Source: Pseudoips prasinana (Eukaryota > Arthropoda > Insecta > Lepidoptera > Nolidae). Taken from it: DNA of 64,000 bases. A program made the position numbers and the translations under genes. The notes below the pieces were generated by a model that saw only the letters and a program-made list of their open reading frames with translations, was not told the origin of the DNA and searched no databases. The first letter of the stretch is position 1. Every line of letters starts with the position of its first letter. The stretch spans positions 33,348,948 through 33,412,947 of the forward strand of contig OX621236.1 in assembly GCA_951640165.1 (NCBI GenBank), in the 5' to 3' direction. Positions 22,893-33,700 of the stretch are shown in pieces.

Positions 22893-23018
22893 TTATTATC
22901 CTCATCATATAAGCGTAAAGATGTCCACTGCTGGACAAAGGGTTCTCCCAAAGATGTCAACAATTGCCGGTTAGCGCTATCCGCATCCAGCGGTTTCTAG
23001 CGACTCTCACAAGGTCAA
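22893..23018 (-). mobile_element. LINE 3' end, QQWTSSG family
   Basis: On the minus strand the end reads SLGEPFVQQWTSLRLYDEDN, the mutated C-terminus and YDDD-like tail of this family. On the plus strand: gatgtccactgctggacaaa and ccgcatccagcggtttctag. Confidence 0.75.
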
Positions 23019-23119
23019 AAGTATCTTAGCTTCTGTAAAATTTTGCAACGTAATATTCAGTTTGGAATTGGCAAAGAAACTTGTAGTAAGTAATTCCTCT
23101 TAAATTAAAACTAAAATCA

Positions 23120-23418
23120 GGCAAGTGCGAGTCGGACTCGCGCACGAAGGGTTCCGTACCATAATCTATTAAATGAGCAAAAAAATCACGTTTGTTGTAT
23201 GGGAGCCCCCTTAAATATATTTTATTTAGTTTTTTAGTATTTGTTGTATAGCGGCGACAGAAATACATTATCTGTGAAAATTTCAACTGTCTAACTGTCA
23301 CGGTTTATGAGATACAGCCTGGTGACAGACGGACAGGCAGACAGACAGACAAACAGACAGACATCGAAGTCTTAGTAATAGGGTCCCGTTTTACCCTTTG
23401 GGTACGAAACTCTAAAAA
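23120..23418 (+). repeat. Repeat with gagtcggactcg head, type 1
   Basis: It starts ggcaagtgcgagtcggactc, then gcgcacgaagggttccgtac. Inside: gtatgggagcccccttaaat and gtttatgagatacagcctgg, an (AGAC)n-like run, and it ends cctttgggtacgaaactcta. I know this as a widespread lepidopteran non-autonomous repeat. Its superfamily is not settled here. Confidence 0.65.
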
Positions 23419-24117
23419 CTGGTAATATAGGATGGAAATATAGTATTGTTGGCAAAGGTCATAGTTGATTCTGTTATTGTAAAATATTACCATAAAAACT
23501 GACACGGTTTGTTTACTTTGATGTGGTTTAGTATTATTTCCTGCTTTGAACTGGTATTTATAGCTGTAATGTTTTGTTTATATAATTTTCGTTGTTCGGT
23601 AATATGCTTGTGCATAATTATAATTATAGTCATTAGTATATGTTTTTTTCTTATTATACTTAAGCAGAGCATCTGGTTCAGGATCATTTCCTATTAAACT
23701 AATTCGTTCAAGTTAATTATGAGATTTGCCTGAGGTGTGCAGTTCAGGGACTTAAAATGAGTCATAAAAAGTTACCATATGAAAACAGTAAAAAAAATAA
23801 GAACATGAGTTTTAATGATAATTGTTACGTTATGACGAGGTGGTGAAGCGGTGGCTGAGCAATTCAATTTTGACTATACAAGTTGTACCTACTATAAATA
23901 ATGGTTTAAATTTGGGGTGCTTGATTTGCATATGAAACTGACCCTAGTGTACCATATCGTGATGCATACACAAAATTTACCAATTTTCCATACAAAATCA
24001 GCTGATCATTTTTGAAAAGGGTGCCCTAAAATTTTTATTTGGGTACTTTACAAACTTGCTTTCTTTAATTTATTCAATTTCATGGTTAGCGCTCCGTAAG
24101 TTGCCTCGAATAGATAT
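23419..24117. other. No gene or recognised repeat
   Basis: AT-rich; nothing supported. Confidence 0.5.
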
Positions 24118-24417
24118 TACTTACCTGTATATAGAAGGTATAGCATGGCCGTGAGTAAATAATGTACCTGGATTTTATAATACTTATTATTAAAGTGCTA
24201 TGGTCGGCAAATATATGCATCGGCATAGATATGCTACACCTTCTATATACAGGTAAGTATTGACAACATAAAATATATTTCCCATTAGATGCAATATTGA
24301 ACTACATAATATGTAAAATAAATTGGTAGCACCTGTTATCATTTCCTATATTTGCCGACCATAGCACTCTAATAATAAGTATTATAAAATCCAGGTACAT
24401 TATTTACTCACGGCCAT
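24118..24417. repeat. Compound inverted duplication of a SINE tail
   Basis: The outer left arm 24118-24139 is an exact 22 bp inverse of 24238-24259. A second pair of 69 bp arms, 24145-24213 and 24349-24417, matches at 68 of 69 positions. The right 69 bp arm is the end of the family B SINE that follows, so the left arm is an inverted copy of that end. Near identity implies a recent or conversion-maintained event. Confidence 0.85.
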
Positions 24418-24595
24418 CTGATACCAAACTAAGCAGAGCTTGTACTACGGAAACCAAATAACTGTTATATACTACTTTTGTTTTGTAAATACATGTTCAT
24501 GCACGCTAATATCAGTTCTGGATGGGAACCGAAACTACGATCTCCGGCGTGAAAAAGTAAGCATTTGCCCACCACGCCAACAGGTCTGTCATATA
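24390..24595 (-). repeat. SINE family B, nearly complete
   Basis: Inverted tail ggccatctgataccaaacta, then agcagagcttgtactacgga, the body gtaaatacatgttcatgcac and the head tccggcgtgaaaaagtaagc, ending ccaccacgccaac. Its end overlaps the inverted duplication. Confidence 0.75.
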
Positions 24596-24649
24596 CTTTG
24601 CAATATATATGTAAAATTGTTCGTATGTTTTATAAAATATAAAATAAAA

Positions 24650-24935
24650 TCCAGAAGTGGAAATTACATCCATATCACGTGGATGAATTGTCTACCACCG
24701 TGCATTTCACAAGAAACTTTTTACGGCGCACTACCGCTCTGTGGAATCAATTAACTGCGGAGGTATTTCCGATCTGGTATGACATGGCAACCTTCAAGAA
24801 GCGAGCCTATTCCGTTCTAAGAGGCCGGGAACGTACACGCATCCCCTCTGGTGTTGCAGATGTCCATGGGCGGCACTGATTTATTACCGTCAGATGACCC
24901 GCCTGCTCGTTTAACTTGTTATTATATATAAGAAA
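24650..24935 (+). pseudogene. Jockey-type LINE ORF2 C-terminus
   Basis: Open from about 24667 to the TGA at 24877-24879, reading HPYHVDELSTTVHFTRNFLR, RTTALWNQLTAEVFPIWYDM, then ATFKKRAYSVLRGR and VADVHGRH. I recognise the LWN-(S/Q)LP-like, VFP, YD and FK(K/R)R landmarks as the C-terminal tail of jockey-type non-LTR polyproteins. They lie after the reverse-transcriptase domain, so only about 70 residues remain. A short 3'UTR follows (gatgacccgcctgctcgttt). The same end is found inverted at 59972-60160, where the peptide is DMATFKKRAYSSLKDRKR and VANVHGRR. The copy is 5'-truncated and not functional. Confidence 0.75.
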
Positions 24936-24939
24936 AATC

Positions 24940-25040
24940 ACCTAATAGTTGTTCTTAGCGGAAACGAACCCGAAATAAATGAGGCCTTAAATAGTAACGA
25001 GGCGACTACCTTAATAACTGCGCTACACGTGCAGTCTACT
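24940..25040 (-). repeat. SINE family A, truncated
   Basis: aatagttgttcttagcgg, aacgaacccgaa (inverted B-box), aacgaggcgactaccttaat and actgcgctacacgtgcagtc follow the inverted family A order. Confidence 0.55.
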
Positions 25041-25421
25041 GAAAGCTCCTTTAACCAAGATATGTTATATTACAAAACAATCGAACCAGCCGTTCAAAAG
25101 TTGCAGCTATTTTACTATTTGCAGTCAAAGTTTGAACCGTAGTAACCCATAAGCAGTGTTGAGTTCGTTCGCGAAATTGAGTTCATTGCGTTTTTTGTAC
25201 CAAGACCACATTTGGCAACACTATTAAGAATACCGTTCGTATAGAAAGGCACAAAAACTATGTCGCCTTTGATCTAAAGCTATCATGACAGTAACAAAGT
25301 TCTTTTTGTTACTCATTCAATGTAGAGCTTCTTAACTTTTATTTGAAGCGCTTAAGGCAAAAAGTATTTATTCTATGTACCCACCTATAGGTAGTAGGTA
25401 GTATGTTTTGCAACTAGCTCC

Positions 25422-25882
25422 ATTTTAGGGTTCCGTAGCCAAATGGCAAAAAACGGAACCCTTATAGATTCGTCATGTCTGTCCGTCCGTATGTCACAGC
25501 CATTTTATTCCGAAACTATAAGAGCTGTACTGTTGAACATATATATACATGTGGTATCTATGGATAGGACTTCAAAAATGATATTGAGGTTCCTAAAATC
25601 ATTTTTTTCTATACTGAATAGTTTGCGCGAGAGACACTTCCAAAGTGGAAAAATGAGTGTCCTCCCCCCCCTGTCTTAATTTTAGAAGAATGATAGAACT
25701 AAAAAAATATATGATGTACATTACCATGTAAACTAACAACGCAAATTGGTTTGAACGAAATCTAGTAAGTAGTTTTTTTAATGCGTCATAAATCGAAAAC
25801 CGCAATTTACCTTTCATTTAATCAACTGAAATACTTGCTGCTGCGGAACCCTTCATGGGCGAGTCCGACTCGCACTTGGCCA
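25422..25882 (-). repeat. Repeat with gagtcggactcg head, type 2
   Basis: On the minus strand it opens ggccaagtgcgagtcggact and closes with gccatttggctacggaaccc. It shares head and tail phrases with 23120-23418 but a different middle (for example atcatttttgaagtcctatc). Confidence 0.65.
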
Positions 25883-26823
25883 GTTAATTCATATTTCTAT
25901 TTCCAAATAAAAAATGACAATACTCTTAATCACGCCCTCGCCATTATTTTGATTTGACTTGTATTAATTAGTATAATCGATTTATTATAATAATTTCATT
26001 CGGTTGTTTAAATAATAGTTCCAAAGAATTTATTTTATTCCCCAACAATTTTTTACATTTAGGTTTCCATATTTACTAAAAAACATCCGTCATTGATAAT
26101 AATAATGGCATTGACAGGCAGTTAAGCAGTAGCTTCAGTATAGAGATCGTCATGATCCGATTATATAAATAATCGTAAAATTCATTCGTGAATCAATAAC
26201 TTTGTACCCCTTTTTACGACTATTGCGCGGAGGGTGAAGAAGTATGAAATTTGGAACAGTTAAAGTGCATATGGTAAAAGAGTGCAGAAAGGCAGGTAAT
26301 ATTTTTATATAATAGGCATTAGAAGTATTTATTAGTAGTAGTAGATTATTTTAATAAAAATGAACATTACTCACACTAACATGCTTTTGACACAGATTAA
26401 TATTATTTGTTTTTAATGTCTATAGTCTTTGACAATATAACCTTAATGGTCGAATTTCGATCAAGTGCGACCTCTAGTATGAAATAATATTGCGTACCAT
26501 ATACAATATGTAACGTAATTAACGCACACCCTCAAACACCCCAATTAGAATATTATGTTGTAATCATTATACATACACTGAATTTTTAATTTAACATGTA
26601 TATGCATTGTTATTTACTAAATAAGTTTCTTTGAATAAAGTTTATTTTTCTTTATTTGTATTGAATAATGGTATTTGTATGAATAAAAATAACACTGCGA
26701 TTTTAAAGTCTTATTAGTTTGACTTACGGTCCATTTCAATTTGTTTTGACTGTACAGGGTTAATATGACAATAATTTCCGTAGTTTTAATTATTATGGAA
26801 TAAAAAATTACCTATATTAAAAA
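25883..26823. other. No gene or recognised repeat
   Basis: AT-rich; nothing supported. Confidence 0.5.
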
Positions 26824-27143
26824 CTAGCTGTGCCCCGCGGTTTTACTCGCGTTAAACTTTATAAATGATCACAGCTCCTCCCCCGTAAGGATAGAGTGAT
26901 AATATGTACCCTATATGTTGAACCGACCTCTTAGTAATATTCATGCAAAATTTAAAGTAAATCCATGCAGTACTGTTTGAGTTTAGCCCGGACATACATA
27001 CAGACAAACAGATAAACAGACAAAAATTCTAAAAACTATATTTTTGGCTTCGGTATCGATTGTAGACCACGCCCCAAGTATCCTTTTTAAAAAATATTCA
27101 ATGTACAGTTTTGACTTTCCTACGATTTTATTATATGTATAGA
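26824..27143 (-). mobile_element. Helitron-like element, subfamily 2
   Basis: 320 bp. On the minus strand it begins TCTATACATATAATAAAATC and ends with the common hairpin and CTAG. The middle contains cagctcctcccccgtaagg and a run of acatacagacaaacag repeats. Paralogues lie at 32547-32871 and, twice, at 52259-52790. Confidence 0.78.
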
Positions 27144-27854
27144 TGATATAAATCACTTCAGTAAACGACTCTGAACAAACTATTTTCAGGATGTCCGTTA
27201 ATTTAGTTACATGTTGTATATACTGTTAATAATAGCCCGGAGTTAGGACATTGGCCGCGGAAATAAAGGAAAAAATAATTTTATAGTGGATTGAACTCAA
27301 GTTTTTAATTATGTTCAATCCGGAATTTATGTATTAGGGAGTTAGAGAACCAATGAACGAAGTTACATTATTCAGTATGTTATCAGTTTTCTACGTTTTT
27401 ATTATTGGTGTTGTTCAACAACAAGTGGTTATTCATAATTGGCTTCGCTTTTTTGTTACACATTCCGCAGTATAAAGTTACAGTTGTTTTGCTTTTCTGT
27501 ATATTTGTGCATTCTCGTTCGTATTAGTAAATATTCGATTATTATATAGAGGCAACATGGAACTTATTAGTAAACAAACGCGTCACTCCCAAAGATGCGT
27601 CAGATCTATAATATCTTATGTAAATTGTAATTTGACAGCTGAATCAACAAAAGACGTTGTTAGAGGTAGTACGACAAATTAAATACGTCAATTAGGTATT
27701 AAAATTGCTACACGCAATTCTATTACTTGCAAACTTCAATCAACAAATTATTGTTAATAATAGAAAGGACTTAATAGTTAAAATGTTGACTTTGGTTTCG
27801 GTCAAGGCCCATTTTGCTCCTTTCTGCGAGAGAGATCCGCCTCATTATTATAAA
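27144..27854. other. No gene or recognised repeat
   Basis: AT-rich; nothing supported. Confidence 0.5.
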
Positions 27855-28045
27855 TTTTGTCAGAAAAATATTTGTGAGCATGAACATGTCTGTTTGTCTG
27901 TGTGTGTAAATATCTATATAAGTATATATTTACAAAAAAGTAGTATATGAAGCATATCAGTTATTTGATTTCCATAGTACAAGCTCTACTTAATTTGGGA
28001 TCAGATGGCCGTATGTGAATAAGTCCCAATATTTTATATTATTAT
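27855..28045 (+). repeat. SINE family B body and tail
   Basis: gagcatgaacatgtctgttt, atctatataagtatatattt, ttatttgatttccatagtac and gggatcagatggccgtatgt. The head is missing. Confidence 0.7.
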
Positions 28046-28064
28046 TTACGCTTTGCATTACGAA

Positions 28065-28242
28065 TCACACTAATATTATAAAGGCGAAAGTTTGTGAGTG
28101 TGATTGTTTGTTACTTCTTTACGTCTTAACGGCTGGAGCGATTTTAATAAAGTTTTGGCATGGAGTAAGCTGACACCCTGGATTAACATATAGGCTATAA
28201 TTTATAAAGTTTAACGCCGGTAAAACCGCGGGACACAGCTAG
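28065..28242 (+). mobile_element. Helitron-like element, subfamily 1
   Basis: 178 bp from TCACACTAATATTATAAAGG after A to ggacacagCTAG before T. It is the only subfamily 1 copy read on the plus strand, and it serves as the reference for the 5' end. Confidence 0.8.
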
Positions 28243-28734
28243 TAATGCCATAAATCTAAAACCTAACTTGACACTTACCATAATGCGTGTAATAAAACTT
28301 AGACATTTATACCGATTTCTACATCATCACTTAAACAGCTTGTTTCCTGCGTGGTAGTAAAGTGTCTAAAATATTTGCAATGTAATTTAGATGTATTTCA
28401 AATTGAATCTGCGTTATGGCCGCCTTTAATTGTTAAACTAACGTCGTAAAACGAAACCACTTTAACAGTGGCAAAATGTGTCTACCCATATGGTATGCGC
28501 TTCGAGAGATATTGCCTATGAAACTAAGTACACTCAGCTACAGAAGTAACTTAAATTATGTATGCACGTAAGTCTGTATTTTTGTTACGATTTAATTATT
28601 AAATCCATCAATATGAAATTATAGTGCGTTACGCACATTTTCAGGGGTAAAGAAAAGGACGCAGAAACAAGAACTGTTAAGACGGCCGAATTATTAACGC
28701 GGACGGACTCTAGTATAGAATAGAATACATTTAA

Positions 28735-28795
28735 TCAGCAATAATAATAATAAATACTTTATTTCAGTTCTAAAAAAACCATAGAGTGTTAATAC
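28735..28795 (-). mobile_element. Possible LINE 3' tail
   Basis: aataataataataaatactttatttcag resembles the inverted poly-A-signal end of LINE copies such as 38882-38995. Short and uncertain. Confidence 0.25.
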
Positions 28796-28879
28796 AAATA
28801 CTTAAAAACTATATTAGTACTACTAAGATCTATTTTTCAAATCTAGCAGGATTTGAACATCGGTTTGACACGTGGAGCC

Positions 28880-29068
28880 GTGCCCAATGTTCAAAGAATA
28901 AAGACATACAGGATATTAAAAACTATGTTTGTTACTCTTTCACGCATAAACCACCGAATGGATTTTGATGAAACTTTGTAGTAATATAGCTTATATATCC
29001 GAATAACACAGGCTATAATTTATAAAGTTTAACGCGGGCAAAACCGCGGGCACAATACGCACAACTAG
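28880..29068 (+). mobile_element. Helitron-like 3' end, divergent
   Basis: It ends gtttaacgcgggcaaaaccg, cgggcacaatacgcacaaCTAG before T, with gttactctttcacgcataaa upstream. The 3' hairpin is retained with a 9-10 nt insertion before CTAG. The 5' end is not defined. Confidence 0.5.
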
Positions 29069-31427
29069 TAAATAATAAATGGCGATAAAACTTAGTAACG
29101 AGTAGAGACAAAAATAAAGATGGTGATTAAGGACAAGTACCTACGATATTTAAAATTAATAGACCCATTACATATTAATTACGGATTTCCCGACATTTAA
29201 TTAAAAGGATTTTTCTAGATTCTATTTAAATATATATCTCAAATGAATAGACCTCAGATTGAAACGTCAAATATTAAACTTTTATAATAATTATTATTAT
29301 ATAAAAAAACCAATCGCTTTAAATGTGCATCTCAAATATCTCACTATATACCAAGCATCAAATTAAATTACATGAGCAATTTGTGCAAGGGAACGCAATA
29401 ATCAATGTTACTAAGTCGTAAGGTAAATACTAGATAGACATGCTTTTAATACTTAAGTTTTTATACGTGTGCAATAAAGTGTATCTATCAGCTTACTGGA
29501 CACATAAAATAACCGTGTACCTACCTAAAAAAATATTTATAATAAAATGGCGGTCTTATCGCATAATGACGTAGGAGGCGTAAGTCCAAATGATTCTATT
29601 AATGAAATGCTAAAGAATTGATTAAAAATAATGGTTATTATACGAAACTTTTAAGTACTATTCGATTAAACTAGTTTTCACATCAAAATCAGCGCAATAA
29701 AATCGGTATATCTGTTTGATGATTGATATATGTATGTATAGCCACTCATATATATAACTTTTTTTACCTTTTTGAGTGTGTAAAATCGGAAAATCTTAAT
29801 ATTTCTAACCGCTATTATCATTTAATTCATTTCATCTGTTAAATCATATTTCTATTATAATAATAATAGAACGACCAAGTCGTTATGTGATTGCAGTAGT
29901 TAGTAGAAGCTATTGTTAATTGTATATCAACATATCAAAAGTATAACTGGTGATTACAATAAACTTTGTCAAGCGGCAACACTGACATTGTTAACGCGAC
30001 AGGCGACAACACGACTCGCGACAAATAACTAGAGAGCGTAGGGTTACCATCTTTGCACACTATTTAGGAGACATGCAAACTATTACAATTTCCAATTTCA
30101 TTTATTCCTATGCAATATTTTACAATTGTGTTAGAATTATTCAATCTTTATCATACAAGATCATGCAACAGCATGCATAAAATAATGGCCAAAATAATAA
30201 GAAATATAAATTACCATTATGTCCAAATTTGAAATATTACATGCAAATCTTATCCTATCTTATAATTAATGTTATAAATGTGAAAGTTTGTTGGGATGTT
30301 TGATAATCATTCAGGTAAAAACGTCTTAATTGGAACGGAGACGGTTATACCCTGAATCAACGCATACTTCTACAAACTACTGAAAGATAAATAAGATTAA
30401 ATATTTCGGGTTGTAGGGAATCGATCGAATAAATTAAATAAAATTTAGATTTATACGTATTATTTCCAGGGATATAACGCTAGTTAGGTGTCATGTCTGG
30501 GAAAACCCATTTTCGTGAGTTGTTAGCAAATCGAGCAAAACTCGGTCCTATGTAGGTATTGTTTTAAGGGAAATCACTTGAACGCAATTCCACCAGACAG
30601 TAAACGAATTTGTTATCATCATGAGAAGTGAATACATATTATAGCAGATGTTTGTATCAATTGGGAATTAGTATAAACTTATAATAATTTCCGACAGCTA
30701 TCAACCTGGCACCGCAAGCAGCACTCGTTTTTGAGTTGGTTTTGGTGAATAATAGCTATTTTGTACTTTGATTAATGATTAACGGCTAATAAATATCGAT
30801 ACACAATGTGTTTTGTAACAAAATAAGTGACAGATATGAGTCCTATCTTAACAAGACACATGGTCACAAGTCTAGGTCTGATTGTTCCATTGTGATGCTA
30901 ATTCGATGCGAGCGATTGACAGATGTCGTGATTGCGCAAGCGCAGATTTACGCAACATTATGAATGAACCAGTTCGAGCACTTTAGGCCAAAGTAACAGC
31001 AAAGGTCATGTGTAAAGCTGTAACGATATTTATCGAGTAATCAAGTATTACTCTTAAGGAAAACACAAATGTTTTAAAAAGGTAAATTTTTCAGTTTTAA
31101 TTTTAACTTTTCTTTGATTATATCTTTCCATTCTAGCCTAAAATTTCCTTTTTCTTTTCTATTTTATTATGATTGTGCCGACTACCTGAATAACTCGGTG
31201 TACCAGTTGACTATTCCATATCTTCTACATGAGGAAGAAAAGCCATAACACTATACGACACAGTTATGTATATTGCTTTTTTTAATAAAATAATTATTAT
31301 AAACAACGCTTTCGTTGGTCTAATATTAGCGTGCTTTAACCTCAAATATTTTGACATAAAGTTTTATTAGAATTTTGTGATAAGAAAAGTTCAACTTGGA
31401 GTCATGAAGATGTTCGTGTTTATAATC
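29069..31427. other. No gene or recognised repeat
   Basis: A 2.3 kb AT-rich stretch without supported features. A small GC-richer patch lies at 29965-30045 (agcggcaacactgacattg), of unknown nature. Confidence 0.45.
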
Positions 31428-31622
31428 CCGTGCTACAGAGAACAATTGAAGCCAGTGCGTCGGTTCTACGCTAGACTCTAACTAGCCGTCTCGGTTAGCC
31501 GGTTTGCGAGAGTAAATTAATGGGAAATTGTTCCGAGAAGGTGTGAATACGTTTGTGCACTATGCCTAATCGTGCAGTGGTTAGTCTCGGTTGAGACTAC
31601 TATATCCGAAATTCGGCATTCG
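31428..31622 (+). repeat. SINE family C-like fragment
   Basis: gccgtctcggttagccggtt, gggaaattgttccgagaagg and atccgaaattcggc resemble the body of a lepidopteran SINE related to family C. Confidence 0.4.
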
Positions 31623-31624
31623 GC

Positions 31625-31875
31625 AATGCTGGTAGCATTACTATACTCATACATTTTTATCGAATGAAAATATAAAGTATCTATATATTATTATAAATTT
31701 ATCTACATCTGTGTAGTATTCTACTGTACTATAGTGCTGGTAACATTAAAGTATTATTACAGTTTTATTGAATGAAAATAAAAATCCATATATATTCATC
31801 TATATATTTGTGCTACATACATATTTCACTGGACTGCAATGCTAGTAAAATAGCAGTAGTAATAATTTCTTATTA
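31625..31875. repeat. Tandem duplication, ~107 bp unit
   Basis: Units begin aatgctggtagcatta (31625), agtgctggtaacatta (31733) and aatgctagtaaaatag (31839, partial). Shared inner phrases are attgaatgaaaata, tctatatat and ttcactg-like. The units are moderately diverged. Confidence 0.6.
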
Positions 31876-32083
31876 ATGTAGATTAAAAGCTTACAAAAAT
31901 ATTAATAAACATATACGACCTAGTACTAAAGTGACTCAACAAAATGTGAACAAAATAAAACACAGCATATTATTAAAGTATTCCATGTTCGCATATAAGT
32001 AGATAATACTCAATGAGTCAGTACAAAACCATCTACATTCTAAGGGGCACTTTTATAAGTAAACAATCACACAAATATATGTA

Positions 32084-32218
32084 CAGACGCCAGCACATCC
32101 AGCTACTCCAATCTGTCAAATTTCTTTTATAGATTTTCAACTTTATCACATAGGCATAAGGTTCACTTTCAATTAGGGCAACTTGACAAATTGGGGTAGC
32201 TTGATGTGCTGGCGTCTG
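32084..32218. mobile_element. 135 bp palindromic MITE, copy 4
   Basis: CAGACGCCAGCACATCCAGC after TA (32082-32083), ending gatgtgctggcgtctg before TA (32219-32220). Both ends and both TA sites are intact. Confidence 0.87.
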
Positions 32219-32375
32219 TACCTACTTACGAACCAGGATTTCATTCAAGACCTTTTAGTTAGTGCCGGTCGGTGCACTGGTTACACTGCGTGCATTAGCC
32301 TACATAACAACCAATCACAATGTAAGTAAAATACATGACATTAAAAAAAATCGTAAACTGAAAGCAAAAGAAGAC

Positions 32376-32545
32376 GAAAAAAGCAAGCCCGGAGTTTCTT
32401 TGTGGCTTTCTTCTCCGGGTCGTCCACCTAGGTTGCTAGAGAAAGCCGCAGGCTAGCTAGGGTAGGTTCCTCAGCAGCGAGGATCGCTTTTGCCCATTAA
32501 CGCGTGATAGATCATCCCGTGCATATGATCACACCCTTATTTAGA
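32376..32545. repeat. Unclassified repeat D, copy 2
   Basis: gcaagcccggagtttctttg, tggctttcttctccgggtcg and tcagcagcgaggatcgc match 7946-8105 in order and direction. A Helitron-like element follows directly. Confidence 0.5.
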
Positions 32546-32546
32546 A

Positions 32547-32871
32547 CTAGCTGTGCCCCGCGGTTTTACCCGCGTTAAACTTTATAAATTATCACTGCTC
32601 CTCCCCCGTAGGTGATAGCGTGATCATATGTAGCCTATATGTTGACCCGATCTCTTAGTAATATTCATGCAAAATTTGAAGTAAATCCATGGAGTACTTT
32701 TTGAGTTTAGCCCGGGCATACCTACATACAGACAAACAGACACACAGACAAAAATTCTAAAAACTATATTTTTGACTTCGATGTCGTTTGTAAATAACGC
32801 CCCAAGCAACCTTTTTAAAAAATATTTAATGTACAGTTTTGACTTTTTTACGATTTTATTATATGTATAGA
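32547..32871 (-). mobile_element. Helitron-like element, subfamily 2
   Basis: 325 bp, near-identical in order to 26824-27143. On the plus strand it starts ctagctgtgccccgcggttt and ends cgattttattatatgtatag, a, before T. A 102-codon frame on the minus strand is only the element's own AT-rich sequence. Confidence 0.78.
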
Positions 32872-33190
32872 TTTCGTCTTTTTGCTTTAGTCTTCCATTC
32901 TTTAATTTTAATATAGTAGAACTAAATTTCAAAATAATATATTAGAAACTTGTTATTTATATAAGGATTTCAGAAAATATATGCGATTATAACATTCCGC
33001 ACGGACTGACTAATTATTATTTTTTTTGTAACTTTTATACTATCCAGTATCCACTATGTTTATGTACTGCATTGTGAGCTTGACAAGTACAAGTGTATGT
33101 TAATACCCAAGTGCTGAATAAATTTCATTTCTCAATACTTAATATTTTGTTCAAAGAATCATTATTATATAGCCCATCGGGAGTTGCATT

Positions 33191-33243
33191 TCCTCTTAAT
33201 GAAGTTAATATTATGTACCTACCTATTAACTTCATTAAGAGGA
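33191..33243. repeat. 20 bp hairpin at a repeat junction
   Basis: tcctcttaatgaagttaata (33191-33210) and its exact inverse (33224-33243), loop 13 nt. The right arm is the start of repeat G, so the left arm is an inverted copy of that start. Confidence 0.7.
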
Positions 33244-33290
33244 ATTGCTACTGACGATAGTGTCCTATACTCTCTATCACGTATACGTAA
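33224..33290. repeat. Repeat G, copy 1
   Basis: attaacttcattaagaggaa, ttgctactgacgatagtgtc and atcacgtata. The first part recurs at 33651-33692, and a diverged form lies at 11908-11962 (cattaagaggaattccaact, gacgatatagtctc). Confidence 0.5.
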
Positions 33291-33537
33291 GTTACTATTT
33301 TGAATATTACACATTAATGCGATAGTCATATGATAAATCCAAAAGTATGTTTGATCGTTTGTTACGTCTTCACGCTTTTGAAAAATGATCTCTAGGATAA
33401 CAACAACAAATCCCAATAAATGGTTTCGTTAAACAAAGTTTAAAAAAACCGCTTTACTTTTTTTTTTCAACGTTGGTACTGCTATCAACCTGTAGCAAAG
33501 GTTAAAAAAAGCAAGAGGTTGGAGGAATTGAAGTTCT

Positions 33538-33646
33538 TTCTGTCAAATTTATTTTATAGATTTTCAACTTTATCCCATAAGTATAAGGTTTTTCTTTCAA
33601 TTGGGGAAATTTGACATATTGCGGTAGCTTGATGTGCTAGCTTCTG
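33538..33646. mobile_element. 135 bp palindromic MITE, copy 5, left end lost
   Basis: It starts inside the left arm at ctgtcaaattt and ends gatgtgctagcttctg before TA (33647-33648). Confidence 0.75.
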
Positions 33647-33650
33647 TACA

Positions 33651-33700
33651 TATTAACTTCATTAAGAGAATTGCTACTCCCGATAGTGTCGTGTGTCGAA
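33651..33700. repeat. Repeat G, copy 2
   Basis: attaacttcattaagagaat, tgctactcccgatagtgtc: same order as 33224-33265, directly after MITE copy 5. Confidence 0.45.

Noticed and set aside
23026..23301. 91-codon minus-strand frame
   Set aside because: It crosses from unique sequence into a known repeat and has no recognisable domain.
32624..32932. 102-codon minus-strand frame
   Set aside because: It lies inside a Helitron-like repeat present several times without coding conservation.
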